Of a stretch of DNA of 64,000 bases, positions 41,045-49,591 are shown one piece after another. The notes below the pieces were generated by a model. The model did not search any database. It was not told the origin of the DNA and was given only the letters and a program-made list of their open reading frames with translations. Each line of letters begins with the position of its first letter. Within the stretch, counting starts at the first letter, position 1. The stretch is from NCBI RefSeq assembly GCF_001921215.1, contig NZ_MSIF01000002.1, forward strand, positions 124,001 to 188,000, given 5' to 3'. Source of the DNA: Actinophytocola xinjiangensis. Lineage in GTDB: Bacteria > Actinomycetota > Actinomycetes > Mycobacteriales > Pseudonocardiaceae. The position numbers and the translations under genes were made by a program.

Positions 41045-41395
41045 ATGAAGTACATGCTGCTGATCAACGCCGGTGCCGTCGACGAGAACGGCGGGGCGGC
41101 GGAGTGCACGGTCGAGGACTGGATGCTCTACGACAAGCAGGTCCGCGACGCCGGGATCCTCGTGTCCGGCGAGTCGCTGGCCGACCTGGTGACCGCCACC
41201 ACGGTCCGCGTCGACCGCAACGGCGCGCCCACGGTGACCGACGGCCCGTTCGCCGAGACCCGGGAGGTGCTCGGCGGGTTCTACGTCATCGACGTGCCCG
41301 ACCTGGACGTCGCCCTGGACTGGGCGGCGCGGTGCCCGGGCGCGCGCGGCAGCGGCTCGGTCGTGGTGCGCCCGGTCGCGACCTTCGGCGACTGA
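41045..41395 (+). CDS. YCII-related DGPF-domain protein
   Basis: 116 residues of the YCII/DGPF fold, a small dimeric ferredoxin-like protein. MKYMLLINAG start, VSGESLADLVTATTVRV, the signature VTDGPFAETREVLGGFYVID and a final VVVRPVATF strand. Its stop is one base before the GTG of the next gene, an ECF sigma factor; this pair is the defining arrangement of ECF42 loci. Confidence 0.93.
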   Translation: MKYMLLINAGAVDENGGAAECTVEDWMLYDKQVRDAGILVSGESLADLVTATTVRVDRNGAPTVTDGPFAETREVLGGFYVIDVPDLDVALDWAARCPGARGSGSVVVRPVATFGD

Positions 41396-41396
41396 C

Positions 41397-42683
41397 GTGG
41401 ACGTGTCGGCCTCGGTCTCGACCTCGGCTTCGGTCTCGGCTTCGGTCGAGGCGGTGTTCCGGGAGGAGCGCGGCCGGCTGCTGGCCGCGCTCGCCCGGCG
41501 TTTCGGCGACCTGGACCTGGCCGAGGAGGTCACCTCCGAGGCGATCGAGGCGGCGCTGACACACTGGCCGGTCGACGGTGTTCCGCCCCGGCCGGGCGCG
41601 TGGCTGATGACCACCGCCCGGCGGCGCGCCGTCGACCGCCTGCGCCGCGACCGGACCTACGCCGCTCGCCTCGCCCTGCTCCAGGCCGAGGCCGACCTGG
41701 CCGCCCCGCCCCCGACGGTCGACGGCGACCTGCCCGACGAGCGGCTGCGGCTGTTCTTCACCTGCGCCCACCCCGCCCTGCCGACCGAGGACCACGCCGC
41801 GCTCACCCTGCGTTGCCTGGCGGGCCTCACCACACCGGAGGTCGCCCGCGCGTTCCTCGTCCCGACCGCGACGATGGCCAAGCGGATCGTGCGCGCCAAG
41901 ACGAAGATCCGCGAGGCCCGCATCCCGTTCCGCGTCCCCGAGCCGCACGAGCTGCCCAGCCGGCTCCCCAGCGTCCTCCAGGCGATCTACTCGGTGTTCA
42001 CCGAGGGCTACGCGGCCAGCTCAGGCCCCGACCTGCAACGACTCGACCTCGCCGAGGAAGCCGTCCGCCTGGCGCGGGTCCTGCGCCGGCTGCTGCCGAC
42101 CCAACGCGAGGTCGCCGGCCTCCTGGCACTCCTGCTGCTGGTCCACGCCCGTCGCGACGCCCGCACCGGCCACCACGGCGACCTGGTCCTGCTCGCAGAC
42201 CAGGACCGCACCCGCTGGGACCGCCCCATGATCGACGAAGGCCGTGACCTGGTGATCGAGGCGTTGCGCGGCGGCCCACCCGGCCCCTACGGCGTCCAGG
42301 CCGCGATCGCCGCCCTGCACGACGAGGCCGACGACGTGGCGGGCACCGACTGGCCGCAGGTGGTCGCGCTCTACGACGTGCTGCACGCGCTCACCCCTGG
42401 CCCGGTCGTCGCCCTCAACCGGGCGGCCGCCGTGGCCATGCGCGACGGACCGCAAGCGGGACTGGCCCTGCTCGACGCTCTCGCCGACGAACCACGCCTG
42501 CGCGGCTACCCACCGCTACCGGCCGCCCGCGCCGACCTGCTGGCCCAACTGGACCGCCTCGACGAGGCCGAGCACGCGTACACGGAGGCGCTGGAACTGG
42601 CCGGCACGGAGCCGGAACGCGCCCACCTCCGCCGCCGGCTCACCGCCGTCCGGTCAGCACCCGGCCGCCGCTCCCGGACCTGA
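41397..42683 (+). CDS. ECF42-group sigma factor with C-terminal TPR-like domain
   Basis: 428 residues. Sigma region 2 (VEAVFREERGRLLAALARRF, GAWLMTTARRRAVDRLRRD), region 4 (TLRCLAGLTTPEVARAFLVP then TMAKRIVRAKTKI), and about 230 extra C-terminal residues with DUF6596/TPR-like helices (PLRG-type repeats, GPVVALNRAAAVAMRDGPQA). The long C-terminal extension and linkage to a YCII gene place it in ECF42, which lacks a classical anti-sigma factor. The N-terminal dozen codons are a Ser/Val/Ala repeat, so a start further in is possible. Confidence 0.92.
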   Translation: MDVSASVSTSASVSASVEAVFREERGRLLAALARRFGDLDLAEEVTSEAIEAALTHWPVDGVPPRPGAWLMTTARRRAVDRLRRDRTYAARLALLQAEADLAAPPPTVDGDLPDERLRLFFTCAHPALPTEDHAALTLRCLAGLTTPEVARAFLVPTATMAKRIVRAKTKIREARIPFRVPEPHELPSRLPSVLQAIYSVFTEGYAASSGPDLQRLDLAEEAVRLARVLRRLLPTQREVAGLLALLLLVHARRDARTGHHGDLVLLADQDRTRWDRPMIDEGRDLVIEALRGGPPGPYGVQAAIAALHDEADDVAGTDWPQVVALYDVLHALTPGPVVALNRAAAVAMRDGPQAGLALLDALADEPRLRGYPPLPAARADLLAQLDRLDEAEHAYTEALELAGTEPERAHLRRRLTAVRSAPGRRSRT

Positions 42684-43197
42684 CCCACCGAGTTGTCCAC
42701 AGGCACGGGCCGACACCCCCAGAACCGTCGGCCCTGCCGATTACGCTGGAAATCGGGGGGCCCCCGGGCGCCGGGAGGGTGAAAGAGAGGGTGCGGGGCG
42801 GGCTTCGGGGGCTGGGAGGCACCGGATGCCGGAGCAGACCGCGCCGGGTGGTGAGTGACCAGCTTTGCCGGGGCGGCCGGGCGGCGAGTGACCGGTCTGC
42901 GGGGCGAGGCTGCCGGGTGGGCGGCAGGGTGACAACTGGCCCTGGCGGGTCCGGCGCCGGGTGGGTCGGGAGCCGGGTGGCGACCGAGTCAGGAAGGCAT
43001 GGCCGCCAGTGCCGAGAGGGCGCGCGATCCGGCGCCGAACGTCGAGGGACAGACCGGGCAGGCGCGGGGGAGACCTCTCCGGCTCCAGCGGCGGGAAACG
43101 GCTCACTGTTTCGGGTAGGGGCGAAACTGGCCCGGGGACGGCCGTCGGTGGGGGAGCGTACGAGGTGGACTGTCCCCTGGAGAGCGGAGTCGGGTCG
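42684..43197. other. 514-bp intergenic stretch without a gene
   Basis: No frame here has family-like sequence. It holds a TTGTCCACA nonamer (42693-42701), a terminator hairpin (42707-42734) and two imperfect copies of a GG[TC]GAGTGACC[AG]G motif near 42849 and 42889. The promoter of the propeller gene must lie here, but I see no clear hexamers. Confidence 0.7.
42707..42734 (+). terminator. Terminator of the YCII-ECF42 operon
   Basis: GGGCCGAC (42707-42714) pairs perfectly with GTCGGCCC (42727-42734) across a 12-nt loop, 24 bp after the sigma-factor stop. No U-run follows. Confidence 0.6.
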
Positions 43198-44580
43198 ATG
43201 CGTGTGGTGATCGTCGGGCTGGTCGCGGTGTTGGTGGTCGCCGCGGCGGCGGTGGTGGTGACGATCCAGGCCGAGCCCCAGCTGGTCAGTGGCCGGCCCT
43301 CGGCCTTTTCGGGCACCGGTGAGCAGGGCGATGACTCGGTGCACGAGCTTGAGGAGGTGGCCTCGTTCGAGGAGGGGCGTATGCCCAAGGAGTACGGGCC
43401 GCTCTCCTCGCCCGACCCGGCCCTGGTGGAGATCCACGACGGTGTCGGCTACGTCGCCTACACCACCGCGAAGTTGCTCCATGTGACCGCCATCGACCTG
43501 GATTCCGGTGAGGTCACCTGGAAACGCAGTCTGGGGGTGAGCACCGTGATCGGGTCGGTCGACATGACGGTGACCGACGCGGGGCTGCTGTTCGTGTTGA
43601 GTTTCTCGTCGTCCTACGCGCAGTTCAGCACGATGATCAGTCGGGAGGACGGGGAGGACATCTGGCACGGGTCGGAGCCCAACCTCACCGTCGGCGGTGT
43701 GGTGGCCGGCAACCTGGTGGTGTACGACCGGGAGAAGGACACCTCGAACCTGCATCCGCTGACCGCCGACGCGCCGTTGGCCGAACCGGCCTGGTCGGTG
43801 CCGGCCGACGGTGGCCGGACCAGCGAGGTCTACCAGGACACGACGGCCGACCGGGCGTTGCCCAGGGACGAGGCCGAGGTCGCGCAGGGCCTCGACGTCG
43901 GCACCAACCCCGACGAGCGGCAGTACATCGCGCACGTCGTCATGTACAGCGGGGCGCTGTCGGTGCGTGAGCTGGGGAGCGGGACGGTCGTGTCGGAGGG
44001 CAACGCCGGCGAGAAGATGGTCGACGTGGTGTTCTTCGACGACACCCTCTACGTCTACCGGCAGACACCGCGCACGTTGGCCGCCTACGCCGCCACCGAC
44101 CTGACGGCTCCGAAGTGGACGGTCGAGACGCTGGCCGCGGTCGACGGCTCGCGCATCGAGATGTGCGCGGAGAACCTGCTGTGCCTGATGACCCAGACCC
44201 GAGGCGGCACCGTCCTGCACGGCATCGACACCGCCACCGGCGAACAACGCTGGAAGACCGCCGACCTCGTCGCGCCGGACCCGGTGATGGCCGGCGAGTA
44301 CGTCGCGGTCAGCCACCACGGGGGCACGGCGCTGCTCGACCCGGACAGCGGCGAGCAGATCACCGGGTTCAGTGGCGCCAAGGCCGCCCTGCCCGGCGAC
44401 GGCGTCGTCATCGGGTTCGACGACCCCGACATCCAGCTGCTGGCGCCGGGGGAACGCGAGCCGACCTCGCTGGGCAGCATGCCTGACGTGACGATGTCCA
44501 ACGGGGGCTGCGAGTGGACCGACCAGGTCGCCCTGTGCGCCGGCCCCTCGACCTACACGCTGTGGCGCTACCGGGGTTGA
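43198..44580 (+). CDS. Membrane-anchored PQQ-like beta-propeller protein
   Basis: 460 residues. One N-terminal membrane helix (MRVVIVGLVAVLVVAAAAVV) with no lipobox or clear cleavage site, then a propeller of PQQ-enzyme-like repeats: VTAIDLDSGEVTWKRSLG, GTVLHGIDTATGEQRWKTAD, GGTALLDPDSGEQITGF. Catalytic residues of PQQ dehydrogenases are not apparent, so it is probably a binding or scaffolding protein facing outside. ATG 43198 has GGAG upstream; the longer open frame has non-coding composition. Confidence 0.8.
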   Translation: MRVVIVGLVAVLVVAAAAVVVTIQAEPQLVSGRPSAFSGTGEQGDDSVHELEEVASFEEGRMPKEYGPLSSPDPALVEIHDGVGYVAYTTAKLLHVTAIDLDSGEVTWKRSLGVSTVIGSVDMTVTDAGLLFVLSFSSSYAQFSTMISREDGEDIWHGSEPNLTVGGVVAGNLVVYDREKDTSNLHPLTADAPLAEPAWSVPADGGRTSEVYQDTTADRALPRDEAEVAQGLDVGTNPDERQYIAHVVMYSGALSVRELGSGTVVSEGNAGEKMVDVVFFDDTLYVYRQTPRTLAAYAATDLTAPKWTVETLAAVDGSRIEMCAENLLCLMTQTRGGTVLHGIDTATGEQRWKTADLVAPDPVMAGEYVAVSHHGGTALLDPDSGEQITGFSGAKAALPGDGVVIGFDDPDIQLLAPGEREPTSLGSMPDVTMSNGGCEWTDQVALCAGPSTYTLWRYRG

Positions 44581-44632
44581 CGCACCGCCGAGTCCGTCGG
44601 GCTCGCCTCGGCGGTGCGGGAGGGTCGGTCCG

Positions 44633-45520
44633 TCAGCGGAGTTCCGCGATGACCTTGGCGAAGTCCTCCATGTCGGGTTCGAGGGCGGTGACGTAGTTGA
44701 CGCCCAGCGTCTCGCGGGTGTGGCGCAGCTGGTCGGCGATCTGGGCGACCGTGCCCACCAGCATCCCGGGGATCTCCAGCAGCTCCTCCACCGACAGGCC
44801 GCCCCGGTCCACCCACTCCGCCACCGCCGCCCGACGGTCGTTGGTCACCCGGACCATCTGGAGGGGGAAGTTCAGCTCGACCTCCCTGGCCCGCTCACCC
44901 AGCAGCCCCTGGGCGTAGCGGATGCGTTCGGCGACCCTGGCCGCCGTGGCCAGCGGCGCCAGCTCGCCGTCCCTGGCCGGTTTCTCCACGCCGCTGAAGG
45001 TGATGATGTCGGCGTGCCGGGCCGCCAGGCGGAGCATGCGGTCACCTCGGCCGGCCAGCAGCAGGGGGATGGGTTTCTGCGCCGGCCTCGGCTCGTGGGC
45101 CGGGTCCGCCAGCAGGCGGCGGACCTCGGTGACCGTGCGTTCCAGGTGGTCGATGCGCTTTCCCGGTGAGGCGAACGGGAGACCCGCCTCGTCGAACTCC
45201 GCCTTCACGTAGCCCGCACCCAGGCCCAGTTCCAGGCGACCGTCGGTCAGCTGGTCGGTGCCGGCGATGTCCCTGGCCAGCAGCGCGGGGTTGTAGAAAC
45301 TGGTGTTGATCACCAGCGTGCCCAGCCTCGGTCGTTCGGTCGCCTCGGCGGCCGCCACCAGGGCGGGGAACGGGGCCGGCATGCCCAGATGGTCCGGCAC
45401 CACGATCACGTCGAAGCCGAGGGCCTCCGCTTTGCGGCACTTGGCCACCCATTCGTCGCGGGACGCCGGTGCCATCAGGTTCACCGCGAACCGGAAAGGG
45501 CGGTGGGGGCGTTGAGTCAT
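44633..45520 (-). CDS. LLM-class F420-dependent oxidoreductase (MSMEG_2516-like)
   Basis: 295 residues of the luciferase-like TIM barrel. FRFAVNLMAPASRDEWVAKC start, VVPDHLG, GTLVINTSFYNPALLARD, and the cofactor-loop GRLELGLGAGYVKAEFDEAG, typical of a mycobacterial/actinobacterial F420 subfamily. The natural substrate is unknown. The start is uncertain: ATG 45520 has GGAG only two bases away, while GTG 45538 is also in frame. It is convergent with the propeller gene. Confidence 0.88.
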   Translation of the reverse strand: MTQRPHRPFRFAVNLMAPASRDEWVAKCRKAEALGFDVIVVPDHLGMPAPFPALVAAAEATERPRLGTLVINTSFYNPALLARDIAGTDQLTDGRLELGLGAGYVKAEFDEAGLPFASPGKRIDHLERTVTEVRRLLADPAHEPRPAQKPIPLLLAGRGDRMLRLAARHADIITFSGVEKPARDGELAPLATAARVAERIRYAQGLLGERAREVELNFPLQMVRVTNDRRAAVAEWVDRGGLSVEELLEIPGMLVGTVAQIADQLRHTRETLGVNYVTALEPDMEDFAKVIAELR

Positions 45521-45693
45521 AACTCCGACACTAGCCACGTCTCTTTTCCCGGAATCAGCGCGGACTCACAGAACAATGCGCCCGACGAAACGAGACACGG
45601 TCGTATCGGAATTCCCGCCCAGTAAATCGGCGTTGCTCGTTCCCGCGCACTCTCCTAAGATGAAAATTAGCTGGTTAACGATTGGGGTGCGGG

Positions 45694-47571
45694 GTGGACG
45701 ATTCCACAATTCGGTTACGTGTACTCGGCTCTCTCGAACTCGACACCGGTGGCGAGTGGAACCGGGTCCACGGCCGGCGCAAGGGCGCGCTGCTCGCCCG
45801 GCTGGTCGCCGCCCACGGCCGCACCGTGCCCACCGCCAAACTCGTCCGCGAGGTCTGGTCGGTCGGCGTCTCGCGGCGAAGCCTGGCCGCGTTGCAGAGC
45901 ACGCTGTCGCTGCTGCGGCGGATCCTCGAACCCGACCGCGCGCCCCGCGCCCGGCCCCGGGTCCTGGTCACCACCCCGTCGGGCTACGCGCTGCGGCTGC
46001 CCGACCCGTCGGTCGACGTGTGGCACTTCGAACGGCTCGTGCTCGACAGCGGCCGCCACCGGGACCGGCCCGGCCAGCTCGACCGGCTCGAACAGGCACT
46101 GGCGCTGTGGGACGGCCCGGCCTACGCCGAGTTCGCCGGCCAGGCCTGGGCCGGCGCGGAAACCGAACGCCTCGACGAGCTGTACCGCCAGGCCGTCGAG
46201 TACCACGCCGAGGCGTTGATCGCCGCCGGTGACCTCACCGGCGCGATCGTCGGGCTCACCACCCACACCGACGACCACCCGCTGCGCGAGGACGCCTGGC
46301 GCCTGCTCGCCCTCGCCCTCTACCGCGCCGGCCGCCAGGGCGACGCGCTCTCGGCGCTGCGCCGGGGACGCGGCGCGCTGCGCGACCAGCTCGGCGTCGA
46401 CCCCGGACCCGCGCTGCGCCAACTGGAAACCGACATCCTCGCCCAGGACCGGCGGCTGATGACCGCCGGCCGCCACCCCGAAGCCCCGCTGGTCACCGGC
46501 CAGCAGCCCGGGGCGCCGTTCGTCGGCCGGGAACACGAACTCGGCCGGCTGCACGCGGCCGCCCAGCAGGTGGGCACGGCGACCTCCCCCGCGGTCGCCG
46601 TGCTCACCGGTGACGCCGGCATCGGCAAGACCGCCCTCGCCGCGCGGCTGGCCGGTGAGCTGGCCGACCGCGGCTGGCGCAGCGCCACCGGCCGCTGCCC
46701 CGACCCCGCCGCCGGCGCCCCCGCCGGCTGGGCGGTGACCGAACTGGTCCGCGACCTCGCCGCCCGTGTGCCGCCCGACCAGCGCACCCGCGCCCGGATG
46801 GCCCCGGTCCTCGACGAGCGCGTCGACCTGCCGTTCCCGCTGCGCCAGGCCGTCGCCGGCTACCTGCGCGGGCTGGCCACCGACGCGCCGCTGCTGCTGG
46901 TGGTCGACGACGCGCACGCCGCCGACCCGGCCACCCGCTCGCTGCTCACCGACCTGCCCGGCCTGCTCGACGGCGCCCCCGTGCTGCTGCTGGTGCTCTA
47001 CCGGCCCGGTGAGCTCACCGGCGGGCTCGGCGCGCTCGCCGGCCACGTCACCGAACGCGTCACGCTGCGCGGCCTGAGCCGCCCGGCGGTCACCGGGCTC
47101 GTCGAGGCCGTGCGCGGCGCGGCCCCCGACCCGGCGCAGGCCGTCGCCGTCGCCGACCGCACCGGCGGAAACCCGCTCTACGTCAGGGAACTGGCCCGCG
47201 CGGTTGACCCGGGGACCGACCTGCCGGACGGCCTGCGTGACGTGCTGCGCCCCAGGGTCGCGGCGCTCTCGCCGACGGCCCGGCAGCTGGTGGAACGCGC
47301 GGCGGTGGCCGGTGGCGACGTGGACGTGGCGGTGCTCGGCGCGGCGCTGGGGGTCGACGAGGACACCACCGTCGCCGCCGTCGAGGAGGCGATGGCCGTG
47401 GGCATCCTGGCCGAGGCCGGCGGCACCCGCCCGAGGTTCGCTCACCAGATCGTGCGCGACGCGGTGCTCGCCGACCTGTCCTCGGTGCGGCGCGCGCGGC
47501 TGCGGGCCGTGCTGGCCCACCACTCAAGGGTGGCCGGAGACCGACTGGTGGGGGTGGCCACCATGGGATAG
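45694..47571 (+). CDS. SARP-type regulator with AAA ATPase, shortened C-terminus
   Basis: 625 residues. Winged-helix domain (IRLRVLGSLELDTGGEWN, RRKGALLARLVAAHGRTVP), BTAD (ERLDELYRQAVEYHAEALIA, HPLREDAWRLLALALYRAGR), then an AAA/LuxR-LAL-like ATPase with P-loop LTGDAGIGKTAL near residue 306 and LLLVVDDAHAADPAT. It stops soon after the ATPase (LRAVLAHHSRVAGDRL), without the TPR region that similar proteins carry. GTG 45694 is preferred over TTG 45682. It lies 5 kb from the type II PKS operon, making it a candidate cluster activator. Confidence 0.88.
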   Translation: MDDSTIRLRVLGSLELDTGGEWNRVHGRRKGALLARLVAAHGRTVPTAKLVREVWSVGVSRRSLAALQSTLSLLRRILEPDRAPRARPRVLVTTPSGYALRLPDPSVDVWHFERLVLDSGRHRDRPGQLDRLEQALALWDGPAYAEFAGQAWAGAETERLDELYRQAVEYHAEALIAAGDLTGAIVGLTTHTDDHPLREDAWRLLALALYRAGRQGDALSALRRGRGALRDQLGVDPGPALRQLETDILAQDRRLMTAGRHPEAPLVTGQQPGAPFVGREHELGRLHAAAQQVGTATSPAVAVLTGDAGIGKTALAARLAGELADRGWRSATGRCPDPAAGAPAGWAVTELVRDLAARVPPDQRTRARMAPVLDERVDLPFPLRQAVAGYLRGLATDAPLLLVVDDAHAADPATRSLLTDLPGLLDGAPVLLLVLYRPGELTGGLGALAGHVTERVTLRGLSRPAVTGLVEAVRGAAPDPAQAVAVADRTGGNPLYVRELARAVDPGTDLPDGLRDVLRPRVAALSPTARQLVERAAVAGGDVDVAVLGAALGVDEDTTVAAVEEAMAVGILAEAGGTRPRFAHQIVRDAVLADLSSVRRARLRAVLAHHSRVAGDRLVGVATMG

Positions 47572-47615
47572 CTGAGCAGGTCAGCGCGTACGGCACCGGT
47601 CGGGCACGGGTTAAC

Positions 47616-48089
47616 ATGCCAGGTGTGCACCCCGGTGAAGACGTCTTCCTGGCTCGGATCAGCCTCGTGTCGCGACGGCTGAAGAGCGAAGCCCAACGGC
47701 GGCTCGGGCAGCACGGTGTGCACTCGGGCCAACAGTTCATCCTGGGCTGCCTGTGGGAACGGGACGGGATCACGCCCGGCGAGATCGCCACCAAGATCAA
47801 CGTCGAGGCGCCGACCGTGACCAGGGCGGTACAGCGGATGACGACCTCCGGTCTGCTGTCGGTGGACGCCGACGAGCAGGACGGCCGTCGCGTCCGGGTC
47901 TGGCTGACCCCCAAGGGCGAACGGCTGCGCGAGGTGGTCCCCGCGATCACCAGGGGCCTGGAGGACGACGCGCTGTCCCTGCTGTCTCCCGCCGAACGGG
48001 AGACCCTCTACGACATGCTCGAACGCATCGGCAAGGCGCTCGACCACGGCGGCGACGGCGACGTCGTCCCGGAGGACGAACCGGTCTGA
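47616..48089 (+). CDS. MarR-family transcriptional regulator
   Basis: 157 residues with a MarR winged helix: HSGQQFILGCLWERDGITPG, EIATKINVEAPTVTRAVQRM, GLLSVDADEQDGRRVRVWLT. MarR proteins repress neighbouring genes and respond to phenolic compounds, which would fit an aromatic polyketide locus. ATG 47616 follows an AT-rich GGTTAAC and lacks a ribosome site. Confidence 0.92.
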   Translation: MPGVHPGEDVFLARISLVSRRLKSEAQRRLGQHGVHSGQQFILGCLWERDGITPGEIATKINVEAPTVTRAVQRMTTSGLLSVDADEQDGRRVRVWLTPKGERLREVVPAITRGLEDDALSLLSPAERETLYDMLERIGKALDHGGDGDVVPEDEPV

Positions 48090-48131
48090 CCCGGTCGGGC
48101 GCGCCGAGCCTGAACCGATGAGGGTGACCGC

Positions 48132-48788
48132 GTGCCAACGGACATGATGACCGAGCTCGACCTGCTGCCGTTCCTCCGCGCCCACGAGTGCTTCCGGCGT
48201 GACTTCGCCCGGCTGCGCGAACTGCTCAACTCGACCCGGCCGCTCGACGAGGACGAGGCCGCCGCGCTGGCCGAGCACTGGGCCGGCCTGTCGGCCGTGC
48301 TGGACCACCACCACGAGAACGAGGACCGGGCGATCTTCCCCCGGGTGGCCGAGGTGTTCCCGGCGAGCCGGGAGGCCATGCGCGCCCTCGAACACGACCA
48401 CGTCCGCCTCGACGACCTGCTCGACCAGGCCGCGCTGGCGATGCCCCGGCTGCGCTCCGGGGCCGACCGGCGGCGGGCGGCGGCGCTGGCGGTGCAGCTG
48501 GAGGAGATCGTGCGCACCCACCTCGACGCCGAGGAACGCGAACTCGTGCCGCTGATCGCCGACTGTTTCTCCCGCGACGAGTGGGCCGGCATGGAGCTGC
48601 GCACGACCCGCGAGCTGGAGGAGGCCGGGCTGTTCCCGTTCCTGCTGCCGTGGATCGCCGAGGGGATGGACGCGGGGCTGGTCGAGCTGGCGCTCGACGG
48701 GTTCGGCGAGGCAGCGCGCACCGCCTACCACGGGGAGTGGCTCGGTGCCTACGAGCGGCGCCGCGCGACGTTGTGGCCGGTGGACTGA
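48132..48788 (+). CDS. Hemerythrin HHE-domain protein
   Basis: 218 residues. The diiron ligands appear as H in LRAHECFRRDF, H-H-H-E in VLDHHHENEDRAIFPR, H in ALEHDHVRLDDLL and H-x-x-x-E in RTHLDAEERELVPL. Such HHE proteins bind oxygen, NO or iron in the cytoplasm. GTG 48132 is the only sensible start. It is followed after one base by the SDR gene, so they are co-transcribed. Confidence 0.9.
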   Translation: MPTDMMTELDLLPFLRAHECFRRDFARLRELLNSTRPLDEDEAAALAEHWAGLSAVLDHHHENEDRAIFPRVAEVFPASREAMRALEHDHVRLDDLLDQAALAMPRLRSGADRRRAAALAVQLEEIVRTHLDAEERELVPLIADCFSRDEWAGMELRTTRELEEAGLFPFLLPWIAEGMDAGLVELALDGFGEAARTAYHGEWLGAYERRRATLWPVD

Positions 48789-48789
48789 G

Positions 48790-49566
48790 GTGGCGGTTCT
48801 GGTCACCGGGGCGAGCTCGGGCATCGGGTACGCCTGCGCGGTGCGGCTGGCGGCCGCCGGCCGGGAGGTGCTGGTCCACGGGCGGACCCCGGAGCGTGCC
48901 GAGCGCGCGGCCGGGTCCGTGCGGGGGGAGGTCGACGGCGCGCGGGTCGTCCCGGTGCACGCGGACCTGTCGTCGCTGGCGGCGGTGCGGGCGCTGGCCC
49001 GGACGGTGGGGCGGCTCGACGGTCTGGTCAACAACGCCGGGCTGTTCGCCGGCAACGACGTCGAGCACGAGCGCCGGGTGTCGGCCGACGGGCACGAGCT
49101 GCACTGGGCGGTGAACTACCTGGCGCCGTTCGTGCTGACCGGTTTGGTCGACGCGCCGGTGGTGGTGAACGTCGTGTCCGGCATGCGCGCGTCGCTGCGC
49201 TGGGACGATCCGGGGCTGGTCGAGGGCTGGGACCGGGTGGTGGCCTACGGGCAGTCGAAGCTCGCGCTGACGATGTTCTCGGTCGAGCTGGCGGCGCGGG
49301 CGCCGCACCGGTCGGTGTTCGCGGTGAATCCGGGCTATGTGGACACCCGGTTGGTGCGGGAGAGTTTCGGCGGCGCGGTGAACTCGGCCGACTCGGGGGC
49401 GCGGTGGGTGGCCGCGCCGCTGCTGCCCGGGTTCACCGGGACCTCGGGCGGCTTCCTCGACGCCGGGGAATGGTCGGCGCCGCCGCCGCTGGCCGCCGAT
49501 CCTGGCGCGCGGGCGCGCCTGTGGGAGCTGACCGGGACCCAGCTCGACTCGACCGTCCCCGGCTGA
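48790..49566 (+). CDS. Short-chain dehydrogenase/reductase
   Basis: 258 residues. Cofactor motif TGASSGIGYA near the N-terminus, NNAG in DGLVNNAGLFAG, and catalytic Tyr-x-x-x-Lys as YGQSKLALTMF, with a Ser in VVSGMRAS. It resembles the retinol dehydrogenase-like SDR group. GTG 48790 begins right after the hemerythrin stop; the longer frame runs into that gene. Confidence 0.9.
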   Translation: MAVLVTGASSGIGYACAVRLAAAGREVLVHGRTPERAERAAGSVRGEVDGARVVPVHADLSSLAAVRALARTVGRLDGLVNNAGLFAGNDVEHERRVSADGHELHWAVNYLAPFVLTGLVDAPVVVNVVSGMRASLRWDDPGLVEGWDRVVAYGQSKLALTMFSVELAARAPHRSVFAVNPGYVDTRLVRESFGGAVNSADSGARWVAAPLLPGFTGTSGGFLDAGEWSAPPPLAADPGARARLWELTGTQLDSTVPG

Positions 49567-49591
49567 GCCACTCAGCCGGGGACGGCCCCGG

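Noticed and set aside
42961-43197. N-terminal extension of the propeller protein
   Set aside because: The extension is Arg/Gly-rich with no coding signal, and the ATG at 43198 has a ribosome site followed by a membrane helix.
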